Shown: positions 46,560 to 57,461 of the stretch, in pieces
Numbering within the stretch: position 1 is the first letter of the stretch
Layout: every line of letters starts with the position of its first letter
NCBI RefSeq assembly: GCF_025370935.1
Contig: NC_133481.1
Coordinates: 10,180,610-10,244,609 of the forward strand
DNA: 64,000 bases
Direction: 5' to 3'
DNA from: Choristoneura fumiferana
Lineage: Eukaryota; Arthropoda; Insecta; Lepidoptera; Tortricidae
Notes under the pieces: generated by a model
Database searches by the model: none
Told to the model about the DNA's origin: nothing
What the model saw: only the letters and a program-made list of their open reading frames with translations
Program-made: the position numbers and the translations under genes

Positions 46560-47035
46560 GACGTTGCATTATACCTACGCATAATAGCGTACAGGTACTT
46601 GTAGTGGTGTTAAAGCTAAAGAGTTCTTTCAGTTTTTTTGTTAAATAATAGGGCTTAATCACTTAACAACTTATCAATGTTATGTTATTAGCAATTACAA
46701 AAAAATGATTTTCCGTCGTTGCAAATAAATAATCGACTCGAACTCGTTTCATTCATTTACTTTACTCCATTAGTACCACAGTACAGTCGTGTTTACTGTC
46801 CTCCAGGCGGCCAGGACACTGCATTAACCTCAGACACTTGAGTTCGCGATTGTTTTTGAACAACCGTAAATGGGTTACATGCAACCAAGTTTACTATCGC
46901 TTGCTTCTATTTAACAACACAACGTTTGAGAGCTTCAAACTTCAAGAAAAGAAAGAGAAAAAAATAGTTTAAGTGTGTAGGGAAGTTGGTGGGAATGGGC
47001 AGTCTTCAAATTGTTCTATTCTCATTCTTCTTATT
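46560..47035. other. No gene recognised
   Basis: AT-rich stretch with no supported feature. Confidence 0.3.
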
Positions 47036-47040
47036 TCTTA

Positions 47041-47315
47041 TTTGACGACCAGATGGCCTAGTGGTTAGAGAACCTGACTACGAAGCTTAAAGTCCCGGTT
47101 TCGATTCCCGTGTCGGGGCAGATATTTGTATGAAAAATACGAATGTTGGCTCTCGGGTCTTGGGTGTTTAATATGTATTTAAGTATGTATCTACATCTAT
47201 ATAATTATATTTATCCGTTGCTTAGTAGGTACCCATAACACAAGATTTGCTAAAGCTTTCTTTGGGACTAGGTCAATTGGTGTGAATTGTGCCGTGATAT
47301 TTATTTATTTCTTCG
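47041..47315 (+). repeat. tRNA-derived SINE family 2, copy 1
   Basis: Box A 'tggcctagtggttagag' (from 47054) and box B 'ggtttcgattccc' (47098-47110) are spaced as in a tRNA. The tRNA-like head is followed by 'atttgtatgaaaaatacgaa', 'ggtgtttaatatgtattt', 'tttgggactaggtcaattgg' and a TATTTATT tail. A second copy is at 61.9 kb. Confidence 0.8.
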
Positions 47316-47360
47316 GAATATTCCGAAATTGCATGACCGCTGTACGCTCGCAAAAAAATT

Positions 47361-47484
47361 ATATCATCCCAGCCTATATAGGTGCGTCCCACTGCTGGGC
47401 AGGCTCTGAATGAATGATGAGGGATTTGAAGCCACGATCCTCTGCTTGCGAGGCCATAGGTTAAACCACAGGCCACCACGGCCA
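47361..47484 (-). repeat. tRNA-derived SINE, middle deleted
   Basis: On the minus strand it starts 'ggccgtggtggcctgtgg' (box A), has a box-B-like 'cgtggcttcaaatcc', then goes straight to the tail 'gcccagcagtgggacg'. The body seen in the 11.6-kb copy ('accacgagctttacgg' and so on) is missing. Open frames at 47273-47621 are SINE sequence. Confidence 0.65.
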
Positions 47485-47524
47485 ATAAAAATGATAGAAA
47501 TAAGAAAAAAAAATACAATAAATA

Positions 47525-47640
47525 CTAGCCTGTACCCGTGGCTTCGCTCGCATAAACCATTCGGAATGGGCAGTTGAAATATAATTCCGGGGTTTATAAA
47601 TAGTACACATTCGGTATACACCTATGCCATATTCCGTGTT
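47525..47640 (-). mobile_element. Helitron-like terminus, truncated
   Basis: CTAG at 47525-47528 followed by 'cctgtacccgtggcttcgc' and 'tcgcataaacc'. The rest of the element is missing or too diverged. Confidence 0.45.
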
Positions 47641-47734
47641 TCATAGCTTAGGTGGTTAAGATTTATTTATAAAGTACTTACTTTATGTGTTATTCACAAG
47701 ATAATAATCTAACCTAACCAGCAAAAAGTTGGAG

Positions 47735-47991
<257 letters not shown>

Positions 47992-48234
47992 AAAAAAATG
48001 TTTTATCCTGTAAGAGTAACACAGACGCGTACTCGCTATCTTTTACTATAACATAGAAAGATTAGTTAGTACTTAGGATACAAAAATTAGATTTCTGAAT
48101 GTGTCACAAACTATTCACGGCCATTCGAGGCAAAATTTCAAACGCAAGGAAAGTCCAAGAGTTTAGACTAGGCGCTGATTAATCAATCCGTCAGCCAGCA
48201 CATTTAACTATGAATCATTAAAACTGTTAATAAT

Positions 48235-48365
48235 AAACATACAATACGATACAAAGACTCTTTATTGTACACCAGAAATAGTAAGCGATACAGAAAACAG
48301 ATACACAGAGAAAAAAATTACAAGGTAAGCAATAGGCGGCCTTATCGCCTAAGAGCGACATATTT
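48235..48365 (-). repeat. Probable LINE/SINE 3' end
   Basis: 'aaagactctttattgtacac' and 'gcaataggcggccttatcgc' are familiar reverse-strand retroelement 3'-end text in Lepidoptera. It has no second copy in the window. Confidence 0.4.
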
Positions 48366-48711
48366 TGGTGGCGGATTTGTTCAAAGGGAATAATGAATCA
48401 TTTATATACAGTGGTTCTGCGTTTGTTTTATTTGGTATGCAGAATCAGCTGCGCGACGCCGCCGGATTGATATGGAGACTAAATAAATATTACGGTCTAT
48501 GAGTGACACACGGACACACTGTGTAGCCAAAGTAGCATTAGATAGATTAGAATATAAAGAGTTTTCTTAGTAGACGGAATCAATTATACCTACAGATGCA
48601 AAGTATAAGTGAAGCTTACGATGTTTAAACTCCCAAACCCTGAAAGATCATGACGTTCAACCTACATAATATAAGTATACGAGTAAGTAATATAATAATT
48701 TAATTTATATA

Positions 48712-48990
48712 AAACTAAAAATCAATCAAAATAAATCAATAAAACTAAAAATGTATAATTATATACCTACTAATGCATGAAAAATAAAATGTACGTAGTA
48801 AGTGAACAATTGTTTCCACTGTTGCTATTTCATTTCCTCGCCATCGAAGTGAAAAGCAGAGTGTAAAACTTGAGCATTAAACCCATTTTTCCCTCGACGT
48901 GTCTATCCACCCTCGCCGTACCGGCTCGGGTGGCTGTATGAACGTCTTGGGTAAAATGGGTCGTTTTATGCTCTTGTTGTACAATTTACT
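48712..48990 (+). repeat. Dispersed repeat family E, copy 2
   Basis: Near match to 14400-14672, including 'gtgaaaagcagagtgtaaa', 'ctcgggtggctgtatgaacg' and 'tcgttttatgctcttg'. The 61-codon plus-strand frame at 48899 is family sequence. The next 200 bp are T-rich without features. Confidence 0.65.
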
Positions 48991-49216
48991 ATTATTAATA
49001 ATATTGTTTTACATTTTTTTTACTGACATTTTTTGTTTTATCAACTATTATTATTATTTCTATTTAGGTACCCGATGTGCATGAATTTTAATATTTTTTA
49101 TAACCAATTTTGCTATACTTATTTGCTATGCCCTTAAACAGGGTTGTACCACAGTTGCACTTAGACCTAAGATGCCATGTAAGTACAAAGTGCAATGATG
49201 AAATAAATAAATAATA

Positions 49217-49300
49217 CTAGTGTTTTTACCCGCGGTTTTGCACGCGTGAACCATTAGGTCAGTAAGTTAAATACCAGGGTTAAGTATATGGAATTATTAT
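49217..49300 (-). mobile_element. Helitron-like terminus, short
   Basis: CTAG at 49217-49220, then 'tgtttttacccgcggttttgc' with 'acgcgtgaacc'. Only the CTAG end is recognisable. Confidence 0.45.
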
Positions 49301-49630
49301 AAATATTACTATTTCTTTTATTATTTACGAGTAAATGCACAGGCAACTTATAGGCTATATGATGCGTGCATATCATTGTTCACTTGTGTAATTGTTTTCA
49401 AAATATATACTTATCAAGTCTTCAAACTCAAAGTGAAATTGCCATGGAAATTTCCAAAAATAATGTCGTGGTCTACGTTTGTGTTAGTTATATAATGAAA
49501 AATACTCATACACACACGCGCACAAGTTTCACATTCCAAATTATTAGTCGCAGGATGTCTTTCCCTTGCCAATACTATGGAGAGAGTTCCAACCCCAGTC
49601 ATCCGGGAAGCACAAACTGGTCTTCTTTTT

Positions 49631-49850
49631 AACCCTCGACGCAAAAAGAGGGTGTTAGGTATAAGTTTCACCGCTAATGTGTGTCTGTGTGTGTGCCTGT
49701 CTGTGGCACCGCAGCTCTTAAACGTGTGGACCGATTTGAACGCGTTTTTTTAATTGAAAGCAGGTATTTTAGCGATGGTTCTTAGACTTCATCAAAATCG
49801 GTTCAGCCGTTTTTGAGATATTGAACTTTGAAGTGACAAAGTCGGGGGTT
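49631..49850 (+). repeat. Repeat family F, full length
   Basis: Starts 'aaccctcgacgc' and ends 'gtcgggggtt', a 10-bp inverted terminal match with one difference. The interior holds 'gtgtctgtgtgtgtgcctg', 'aaacgtgtggaccgatttg', 'gcgatggttcttagac' and 'gatattgaactttgaagtg'. At 220 bp and non-coding, it looks like a MITE, but the target duplication is unclear. Confidence 0.7.
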
Positions 49851-49854
49851 TTCC

Positions 49855-50495
49855 AACTTTTTAGATGCAGTAGTGCTGGTAGAGTGTGGTCCAAGCATAC
49901 TTACATAAACGAGATGTTCCCCATACAGCCGATCCGTATCGTACATACCCGCAATAATTTGCATATGAAAGCCGTAACTCTGTGACATGGAAAATTTAAT
50001 CTTTCGGTAATTAAATGAAAACCCATGGTTCGTTGACCCAATTAACATGTGGAAATTTTTACATGACATGTACTTAATTAAGTGAAAACATGTTCCGTAC
50101 CCCTCGATGCTCGGATGAAACTTCTCGAATAGGATTCAGTGTTTTAAGACCGAGTGCGATTGGGGTATACACATCATAAATGTTCTATTATTTACTGTCT
50201 CAGTGTCGCAGTATGAAAAATGAGTAGCGTTCACGTTGCGTGTACGCCACGACCCCGCCCGCTGTAAAGGGTTCTCGTTCGGGTTTTTGATTGTATTATA
50301 ACGATTAGATACAGGGAATTAAATGGGTAAAAAATCATAGGTACAAAGAAGATTATGAATCTCTTGGTTGCTATGCAAGTTGCCTGTATTAGTGTTGACA
50401 TGTGTCTTAGCTTAGACGACCGGGTTAAAAAAAGTATGTACCTATCTATTTATTTAAGTACCTACGTTTATCCGTTCCTTATAAGTACTTAGTTT
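49855..50495. other. No gene recognised
   Basis: The minus-strand frame at 49803-50069 overlaps family F and unrelated DNA. It has no recognisable domain and is not called. Confidence 0.3.
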
Positions 50496-50498
50496 TTT

Positions 50499-50708
50499 TA
50501 GCATTAGAAAGGTAAACGATCTTGACGTGACTTTTGATTGAAAAACACTTTTGAAAAATAAGTCACGGCAAATATGTAGGTAACAATTAGCAAGGACATA
50601 TTATAATGATCATTTACATGCTTTTGGTATCATAATAGTTAATGTTTTTTTAAAAACGTTTATCAATAAAAGGACTCTTCAAGATTGCTTACCCTTTTTC
50701 TAATGCTA
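50499..50708. mobile_element. TIR element family D, copy 2
   Basis: Ends 'tagcattagaaagg' and 'tttttctaatgcta' are nearly perfect complements. The interior is collinear with the copy at 10.0 kb with small indels. At 210 bp it is non-coding. Confidence 0.75.
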
Positions 50709-51005
50709 AAAAAGGAGTGATATTTATTTTTATCAGTAGGTAGACCAAGCACTTCTTCGATATATGCATAAAGAAACTATAAAAATGCAAAACATAGATA
50801 GCAAAGTTATCAGAAAATAATCCAAGCTTTTTTTATTAGGTGTGACCTTTTTTTTAGTTTTTAATTTAGATTTGAGCCTGAGGAAGTATTGTTTAAAACA
50901 GTTGAAATTACTAACGTTTTTACCACATATTTCTGTCACACGGTAGAAGAGGAGGGTAGAAAGAGATGGTAAATGCGATCGCGGACGTCAGTGGGTTAGA
51001 CGATA

Positions 51006-51148
51006 AAGCCGAGTTAAGACTTGCAAGAAAAATCGTGCAAGTTGCATTACATTACGAGGCCGTAAAGCCAACGAATTTGTAGTGGTCAATCGAGCGCCGC
51101 AATGTAATGCAACTTGCACGATTTTTCTTGCAGGTTTAAACTCGGCTT
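51006..51148. mobile_element. Palindromic MITE downstream of the coiled-coil gene
   Basis: Arms of 48 bp (51006-51053 and 51101-51148) include a perfect 31-bp inner run starting 'gcaagaaaaatcgtgcaag'. The outer ends are aagccgag and ctcggctt. It lies about 250 bp past the likely polyadenylation signal of the minus-strand gene. Confidence 0.75.
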
Positions 51149-51399
51149 AAGGCCTCTGGGCAGGAATACGATTCAATTGCATGTGAAGCTAGCATTAAAA
51201 ATATCAAATTATGTGTGTTTAACTAATTAGTTAGGTACTAGTTCATTGTTTGTTGCTTAGACTTTGTGGATCATTTCCAATCTCAGTTTAACAATCTACC
51301 CTGTGTCTACCTACAAACTACTATAGGTTGGTAATGAATATGGATACGATCAGAAGTAAAAATAGAATGAAACTTCAGTAAATAAATAGTAAAAAAATG

Positions 51400-51405
51400 T
51401 TTATT
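51400..51405 (-). terminator. Polyadenylation signal AATAAA
   Basis: The minus strand reads 'ctttaataaacattt' here, about 220 nt past the stop codon at 51626. It is the best candidate for the 3' end of the five-exon gene. Another TTTATT on the plus strand lies near 51505-51511, so an earlier end is possible. Confidence 0.55.
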
Positions 51406-51625
51406 AAAGATTTTATAAGGATGGAAAAACGGAACGTTAATGACAAATTTATAACTAATGATTTTACTAAAACATTAATAGATAGAATCGCTTATGTAAC
51501 ACAATAAATAATCAAAATTATACATATAAATTATAATCATTAGAACAAAACAGTCAAAAATCTCGGCTGGACATTTACTAAGCTGGAGTAGCCTACATAG
51601 CTAGTGGTGTGGAAGGACTGGAAAT

Positions 51626-53782
51626 TTACATAGGATTAGGGGTCACAACAGAATAACCGTGACTCCGAAACTCCGCAATCAGTTGCCTCTCCTCTTCGAT
51701 CAAAGCCTGCAAAAAGAAAAAAAAGTTATAAATTTGTTCGACTTCATTTTTATAAGCTTATGTTTGTATGTATGTATATGTGTGCGCGTCAAATCATACG
51801 AGTTGAATTTGACCCACCTCCAGTAGTCGGGTCGTCTTAAAATTTGGCATACTTTTATGTACCTAAGTCTGGTGACAACAGGTACAAATCTAGCAGTGAC
51901 ATCATGGTTGTCCAGCTAGGATCGTCTCCTCGTCGGAACTCCTCAAGGGTTAATGGCACCGACTTGAAATTTGGTACGGAAATGTACTTTGGATGACAAT
52001 GCAGCTTGTATTAAAAATTAAATTTTTAACGAAAAACTTTTTTCAAACATTCTTTTACCTTGACTAACGTACATACTTACCATAATTGTGTTCTCCCGCA
52101 TCTGCGCGGCTCTGTTTTGCTGGTGCTGATTGTTTAGCTCAGCAATGCAATTATTTAATTTCCCCTGCCAGTAATCTACCTGAGACTGTGGACAAAAAAT
52201 ATATATTGAAACACAACTAGTCAATTAAAACAAAGAAATTTGAATTGAAACAAATTTTTGGTTCCAGATGTGACAGGTGGCCATCTACGCAGCTACTCGT
52301 ATTAGCGTTGACAATGTCATTCCTGTTTACCACCAGGTGTGAAATCTGCCTGAGAGAGATCTTTCTAATGTGTCTTCTTACTACAGTAGTTACACTGAAC
52401 CTGGAAGAATCTTAAAACACTCAAGAGAACTTACATTTATTTCGACTAATCTTTCATTTACTCGGGCACATTCTTCTTGCATGGTTGCTATTCGATGGTC
52501 ACATGCGTTTATTACTTCTTGTTCTTGCTGTAGGTCCCCCTCTAAGCCTCTCGTTGAAGAGGTCACAGCATGAACTGGAAAGAAAAATTTGAATTGAAAT
52601 AAATAAAATGGACATTAACATTTTATTTAACACCAACTAAGTTTGATTTAGACTAGCTAGCGCACCGAGGGTTCCGTGAAGTCAAAGACAAATATATAAT
52701 GTTTACACCACAAGACAGCAAAAAATTAACCGATTACCTTATCTATTTCAGTTCATAAAGTAACTACAAGGTGATAGAAGTTGAAGACTGTCAAATAACT
52801 GTTTTTTTCCGGAATACCGACTCAAGCTTGACCGATTACTATTATTTGTTGTACAGTATAATTATCTTTTGTCATTCATGAGGCTCGTTTGTCTAAATGT
52901 TATATAGAAAAACAATGAAAAAAAACACATTAAGTTTAGGTTTTAGTGTATTTTGTCGTTTTACTGCAACGTACTTAGCACCATACAAATTTGACAATAA
53001 TTCTTTTGATGTTGTCTTTTATTTTGTTTTTGTTTTTTATCCCTTTGACAAATAGACGAACCGACGGACATCGTACCAACAGCAATAGTTTCGTTTGTCA
53101 CCTTTCGGATACGGAATCCCAACATTAAATAAATAGGTACCTTGATCGGAAGTGACCCGCAGCATGTCAAACAACAATCCTGCTAAATCAACTGCCTCTG
53201 CAAGCTCTTGTGCCTGCCACTGTAATAAAAACAATTTATGTTATCCTTCACGTCAATCACACTAAATAAATAAGTTTTTGTTTAAAAATTGCAATTTTAA
53301 TGCAAGTTTTTTGCTAACTGTACTTTTTGTTGAAATTTCAAGTCGATGCCATTAAACCATTGAGGAGGTCCGTCCTGCGGAAATGACCCTGGCCGGACTA
53401 CCAAGATGTTAAGATTATAATACTTCCGCCAGATTTATAAAACTATATCAAATTTTAAGTCAACCTGACTTCTGGGAATGGGTCCAAATTTAGTTTTTTT
53501 TTTTTTTTATTCAACTGGATGGCAAACGTGCAAGATTAGACCCGCACACATACATACATACCTATATCAAGTTAAATAAAAACTTACGTAGTTTATTTAA
53601 AAAATCTAAGTGTACCTACATAAAATACATATAGGAAGGTAGACAGGGCGGCAAGTGAGTTTTATACTATGTTAAGAAACGAACATTGTATATTATTCTA
53701 TAACTATATCACTTACTTGTTCTTGTGCCTCTTGTACACTGGAGACCTCTGGATCTTGGATTTGGTTATCGAATTCGTCCAT
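51626..53782 (-). CDS. Five-exon gene for a 156-residue coiled-coil protein
   Basis: Not recognised by family. The minus-strand exons are 53717-53782, 53141-53219, 52435-52574, 52081-52185 and 51626-51706. Each is bounded by GT and AG. Donors are gtaagt in three cases and gtacct once; acceptors include ttattacag and ctttccag. Phases agree: 66, 79, 140, 105 and 81 nt sum to 471, giving 156 codons and TAA. Exons 2 and 3 share a split Val codon. The protein starts MDEFDNQIQDPEVSS and is acidic at first. From about residue 60 to 145 it shows heptad-like Leu, Ile and Met spacing (for example IATMQEECARVNERLVEIN and ALIEEERQLIAEF), then ends HGYSVVTPNPM. No signal peptide or membrane segment is seen. 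It is probably a structural subunit of some complex, which is inference. Introns 1, 2 and 4 contain repeat fragments. The ATG has C at -3, so a start further upstream is not excluded. Confidence 0.85.
51765..52030 (-). repeat. Repeat family B, copy 5, in intron 4
   Basis: 'gtgcgcgtcaaatcatacg' and 'cctccagtagtcgggtcg' precede the family B blocks 'ggatcgtctcctcgtcgg', 'ggttaatggcaccgac' and 'ggatgacaatgcag'. The insertion lies wholly inside the last intron of the coiled-coil gene and leaves both splice sites intact. Confidence 0.6.
52655..52760 (+). repeat. GGCCAAGTG repeat fragment in intron 2
   Basis: 'gctagcgcaccgagggttcc' is the distinctive early block of the element at 22.1 kb. The 5' 'ggccaagtgcgagtcgg' and the 3' end are gone. 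Confidence 0.45.
53275..53560 (+). repeat. Repeat family B, copy 6, and a T-rich repeat, in intron 1
   Basis: The reverse-orientation family B blocks are 'ctaactgtactttttgttg', 'aatttcaagtcgatgcc', 'ggtccgtcctgcgg' and 'ccctggccggactacc'. Then a T16 run with 'attcaactggatggcaaacg' (53495-53550) marks another dispersed repeat that also contributed to the insertion near 22228. Confidence 0.6.
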
Positions 53783-54239
53783 GTGGAAAAGTACGATGTG
53801 TGTCCTATGAAGTCACAAGCAGAAGTAATGTTTCATCAAAAAATTGGTCTACATATGCCCTCAAAATTCAAGTTCATAATGAGTACATAATGATATCGTT
53901 AAACAATTTGACATTAAGCAGACCCATATTAACGCAAATAAACAAGTTTTGACAATAATTATTAGTAATTAGCAATAGATTTCACAATGGACTAAGTAAA
54001 TACATTTTTAAGCTCGTTAAGTTAATTATTATAGCAATACGGGGGATTTTCAATAAGTGAATAATTGAAAACAATTAAGGACCAATAAAAACAAATGACT
54101 AACGCCACCTTTTATTACATTTAAGAGTTAGTAGAAATTGGATCTGCTTGATAAAATTTTGATAGTAAAACATTTGAGAGAATTCTGCATCCATAAATTG
54201 AAGTTATAAGGGTTTTATACTTAATTATTTAATTAATTA

Positions 54240-54495
54240 GCTCGTTGATGTGGCAATGGGCAGGCTATATAGCACGGAGAACAGATGGACGTTGAGGCCG
54301 AAAGGTTCTCGAGTGGAGACCGCGGATAATACGAACATTTACGAAACGAGATGGACGGATGACCAGGTTAAAGTCGCTGATTAACAGTGGATGCAAGTCA
54401 CTTCCAAACGAGGCAACTGGAGGACTATGGGAGGGCCTATGTGGCTATGTCCAACAGTGGACGTCCTACGGCTGATTATGATGATGATGAATTAA
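54240..54495 (+). mobile_element. LINE C-terminus and tail, plus strand
   Basis: Reads WQWAGYIARRTDGR, a stop, then GRKVLEWRPR. Later come 'ggagggcctatg', a small internal duplication 'tggctatgtcc', and 'aacagtggacgtcctacgg' before (ATG)n. This is the normal, non-inverted order of the same LINE family found at 20.3 kb. Frame breaks show it is dead. It lies upstream of the coiled-coil gene. Confidence 0.7.
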
Positions 54496-54733
54496 TTAGC
54501 AAATCCAAATCAAAAAAGTTATGAATTTTAAGGATATACGTCACAGTTAAAGTAATTGCTGGATTTTTGTAATATTGTGTTAATGAAATAATTTCTAATC
54601 GTATCTGAGTAATGTTAAAAAGCCATCTTTCTGTCGGTAAAACCCATATTTTTCTCATCTGTTACAAGTTCGCGTAACAATGATCAGATAACAATTAAGT
54701 AATTAAGTTTATCTTAAATGGAAAATCTAAGTT

Positions 54734-54928
54734 GGCTTATTACACTTGACTAAATTTAGGATCCTAGATGATTTTAAAACCCAATTTAGGAAAATGTAAT
54801 CACGTTTAGCCAACGTTTTTACTTAGCTAAACGCGACACTTTCCTAAATCAGTAAGGTTTCGTAACATCCTAAATAATATTAACAACTAATAATTTAGCA
54901 TCCTAAATTTAGTCAAGTGTAATAAGCC
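54734..54928. mobile_element. MITE with 29-bp perfect terminal repeats
   Basis: GGCTTATTACACTTGACTAA continues to a 29-bp arm (54734-54762) matched exactly at 54900-54928. A second small inverted pair, cgtttagc and gctaaacg, lies in the centre. Flanking TAAG on both sides could be a target duplication but is offset by 1-2 bp. Non-coding. Confidence 0.75.
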
Positions 54929-55394
54929 CTTAAGTGTCAGAAATATCAGTTTGTACAATAACACATTATACGTATGTTTTTAATTACAGGTATGTACGTG
55001 GTCGCCGTTGACGTGTCAGAAACAATACGAATAAGTACAACTTTTACCTGTAAGTGCTATTTTTTTTCCATAGTTTTACTAGCTTTAATATTAACATCTG
55101 ACAAAAATTCGAGGAAACCAATGTCAAACACTTTCAGTTTTGCATTGCCTCTAGTGTTAATTATTCACTACCTATGCCATGTGATGAATCATCTCTTGAA
55201 TGAAACATTGTTCTAAATTTTATCTTAAACTCGTAGATCACGAAATCATTTGAAATAACCTTAGATTCTTAAACAATTTCCGAACTCATTTCAAAGAAAC
55301 CGTCTATCAAATCATTTCAAAAATATTTTAGCGTAGGTAGGTAATTATCATAGTCTTAACAAGTTCGGCGCAAAATAGTTACACAAAAGAGTTA

Positions 55395-55535
55395 GGGGCT
55401 GTTTCACCATCCATTGATTAGCGTTAACTGGCGGTTAGGTGTGATGCCGTCTCTATTTGTTTTGTTCGAATAGACGGAGACGGCATCACATTTAACCGTC
55501 GGTTAACGCTAATCAATGGATGGTGAAACAGCCCC
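55395..55535. mobile_element. Harbinger-like MITE with TTA duplications
   Basis: 141 bp with 34-bp perfect arms starting GGGGCTGTTTCACCATCC (55395-55428 and 55502-55535). The complementarity continues further with mismatches. TTA flanks both ends (55392-55394 and 55536-55538). GGG ends with a TTA target fit PIF/Harbinger. Confidence 0.8.
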
Positions 55536-55685
55536 TTAGTATTTCAAATCCTTCTCATAATTATCATTACCTAACTACTACTACCCTCCTACTAATCCTA
55601 CTAGTTTTCCTTAATCTTACTCAAACGGACAGCTGCTATCTCTAGTGAGGACTGTGACTTGCAAACAAAGTAAAAAAGGATCTAG

Positions 55686-55810
55686 GGGGCTACTACGAAA
55701 ATCGAAGTTCGTATCGTACCGTCCCTCTCACTCTCGTATTAAAATAATATTAGCGTCAGCCGGATGCCAAGATACGAAGTTCGAATTTTGCACTTCGTAG
55801 CTATAGCTCT
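55686..55810. mobile_element. Second copy of the 28.8-kb palindromic MITE
   Basis: 'gggggctactacgaaaatcg', 'aagttcgtatcgtacc' and 'gtccctctcactctcg' match 28798-28860 closely. The right arm is decayed ('gaagttcgaattttgcac'), so the palindrome is weaker here. Confidence 0.7.
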
Positions 55811-55999
55811 GTTGCTAAAGTGAATATGTTTTAGACTTCTATAGATCTTTTCGCATACCTACTAAAACAGCGAAAAAGAAACTAACATTTCGGACGCTTT
55901 AGTTTACTCTTTTACTTGTGTCATACTTAATGTTCACTTTGTAACTGAAATTGATTGGTATTCTATATTTTTATACTTATCATACCATGACCGTCAGCA

Positions 56000-56280
56000 A
56001 TGTGTAAATAAGTTTTTGGTAAAAATTTCATTTTTACTCCAAGCTTTTTTTGCTGACTGTACTTTTTGTTGACAGTACTTGCACTGTCACACAAACTACA
56101 TTTGCATACCAAATTTCAAGTCGATGCTACTAACCGCTGAAGAGTTCCGTCCTGTGGAGACAATCCTGGCTGGACTACCTGAAAGTTGGTCAATTTATAC
56201 TTGCAAGATTTGACTACAGACAGACAGACAGACAGACAGACAACAGGACAGGTGAAACTAAATAAAAGCTTGTAAAAATT
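56000..56280 (+). repeat. Repeat family B, copy 7, most complete
   Basis: 'tgctgactgtactttttgttg', 'caaatttcaagtcgatgc', 'gttccgtcctgtggagac', 'cctggctggactacc', a (CAGA)n array at 56217-56242, and the end 'ggtgaaactaaataaaagc'. The closing A-rich stretch suggests a retroelement 3' end read on the plus strand. Confidence 0.65.
56217..56242. repeat. (CAGA)6 microsatellite in family B
   Basis: A tetranucleotide run at the place where family B copies normally carry a few CAGA units. Confidence 0.9.
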
Positions 56281-56317
56281 ATATTCTTTGTATCAATAAG
56301 TATGAGATTTTACTCAC

Positions 56318-56560
56318 CAGCACATTTCGTAACCGACCGTCGGCGTCGCGTGTTATCCTATGCGTGTGACATTCCGTTCCTGACACGTTCCTATTGCGGT
56401 CATGGCATTATACGATGTACCTTAAAGCCAAAAGAAAGGCATTTTCATATTCGGAAAGTAACCAGAAATGTACCAGGAAAGCTTTTCACTGGAAGCGTTA
56501 AGCAGCTTCGTGGAGACATAAAGCCTGCTACTAAGACGGTTGCACTCAGGACTTTCCTTT
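56318..56560 (-). other. Possible untranslated first exon
   Basis: The minus strand of this CG-richer stretch ends in a strong donor, gtgctg|gtgagtaaa (donor bases at 56312-56317). It is interrupted by stops, so it would be 5' UTR. An acceptor-like 'tgacttcatag' precedes the ATG of the coiled-coil gene at about 53808, so the two could be spliced together. The plus-strand 86-codon frame over the same DNA has no recognisable domain. Confidence 0.25.
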
Positions 56561-56564
56561 GAAA

Positions 56565-57455
56565 CACCAAAATAACACTGCAGTTGTAAAAACCTGTTGA
56601 AGCAAACAGCTACCTTAATATCAAGATTTTAAAATTTGAAACAGAATGCAATGATGTTAACGCCAGCAATGACAACGTGGCGCAGAAGTTGCACCTACAA
56701 AATTGTATTAACCTGTAGTATCATTCAATTTTGAACTATATTATTAACAGGTTAAGACGCATTAGTTTATGATTTTAAGGATATTTTAATGTGGTCATTA
56801 CAGTTTACGACATATTAAAATGTTTGAGTGGTTGCAAAAAATTCATTGTTGAGACATCAAAATATTTTAATGGACAGATAATTGCTTTGCAATAAAACCA
56901 CAGAAATGACGTACATTAAATTAGTACACAGTAACAATGTATAAAATTAATATATTAGGTAAGGCCATACTGCTTTCTTAGTAAGTATTTAAGTAAGGCG
57001 ATACGATGTAACCTTAAGTTGACACACGCTCAACCTCAGAATACACTGACAATATTAATGTACTTACTTACCTACCAACTGCGTCAAAGTCCCAAGAAGT
57101 AGGTACTTACAAGGTACCTAACCTAGCTTAAGGTCTAACACATTGTGTTGTGCATGGGACGCATATGTTCTCGGGGCATTGCGATATATTCAAAAAATAT
57201 ATTTCTCGATGTAGCGGCAATCAATCTGCAATCGTTAAAAAACCGAACCGATCATCCTTCGCTACACTTGCACAGGTAGACCTCTCCGACATACCGACAT
57301 ACCATAGGTACATGACACCGTCAGGTAACAGGTAACTCAGATCATACAAACAAAACAAATCGGGACTTATCACGCCAAACGTTTACCTCGACGTTTCCAC
57401 AATTCGTCACAATTTTTTATTGAAAATATGAATGGAAATCATCTGCGAAAAATTA
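56565..57455. other. No gene recognised
   Basis: AT-rich sequence with no supported feature. A short open frame at 57150-57335 has no recognisable domain. Confidence 0.3.
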
Positions 57456-57461
57456 ATTTAT

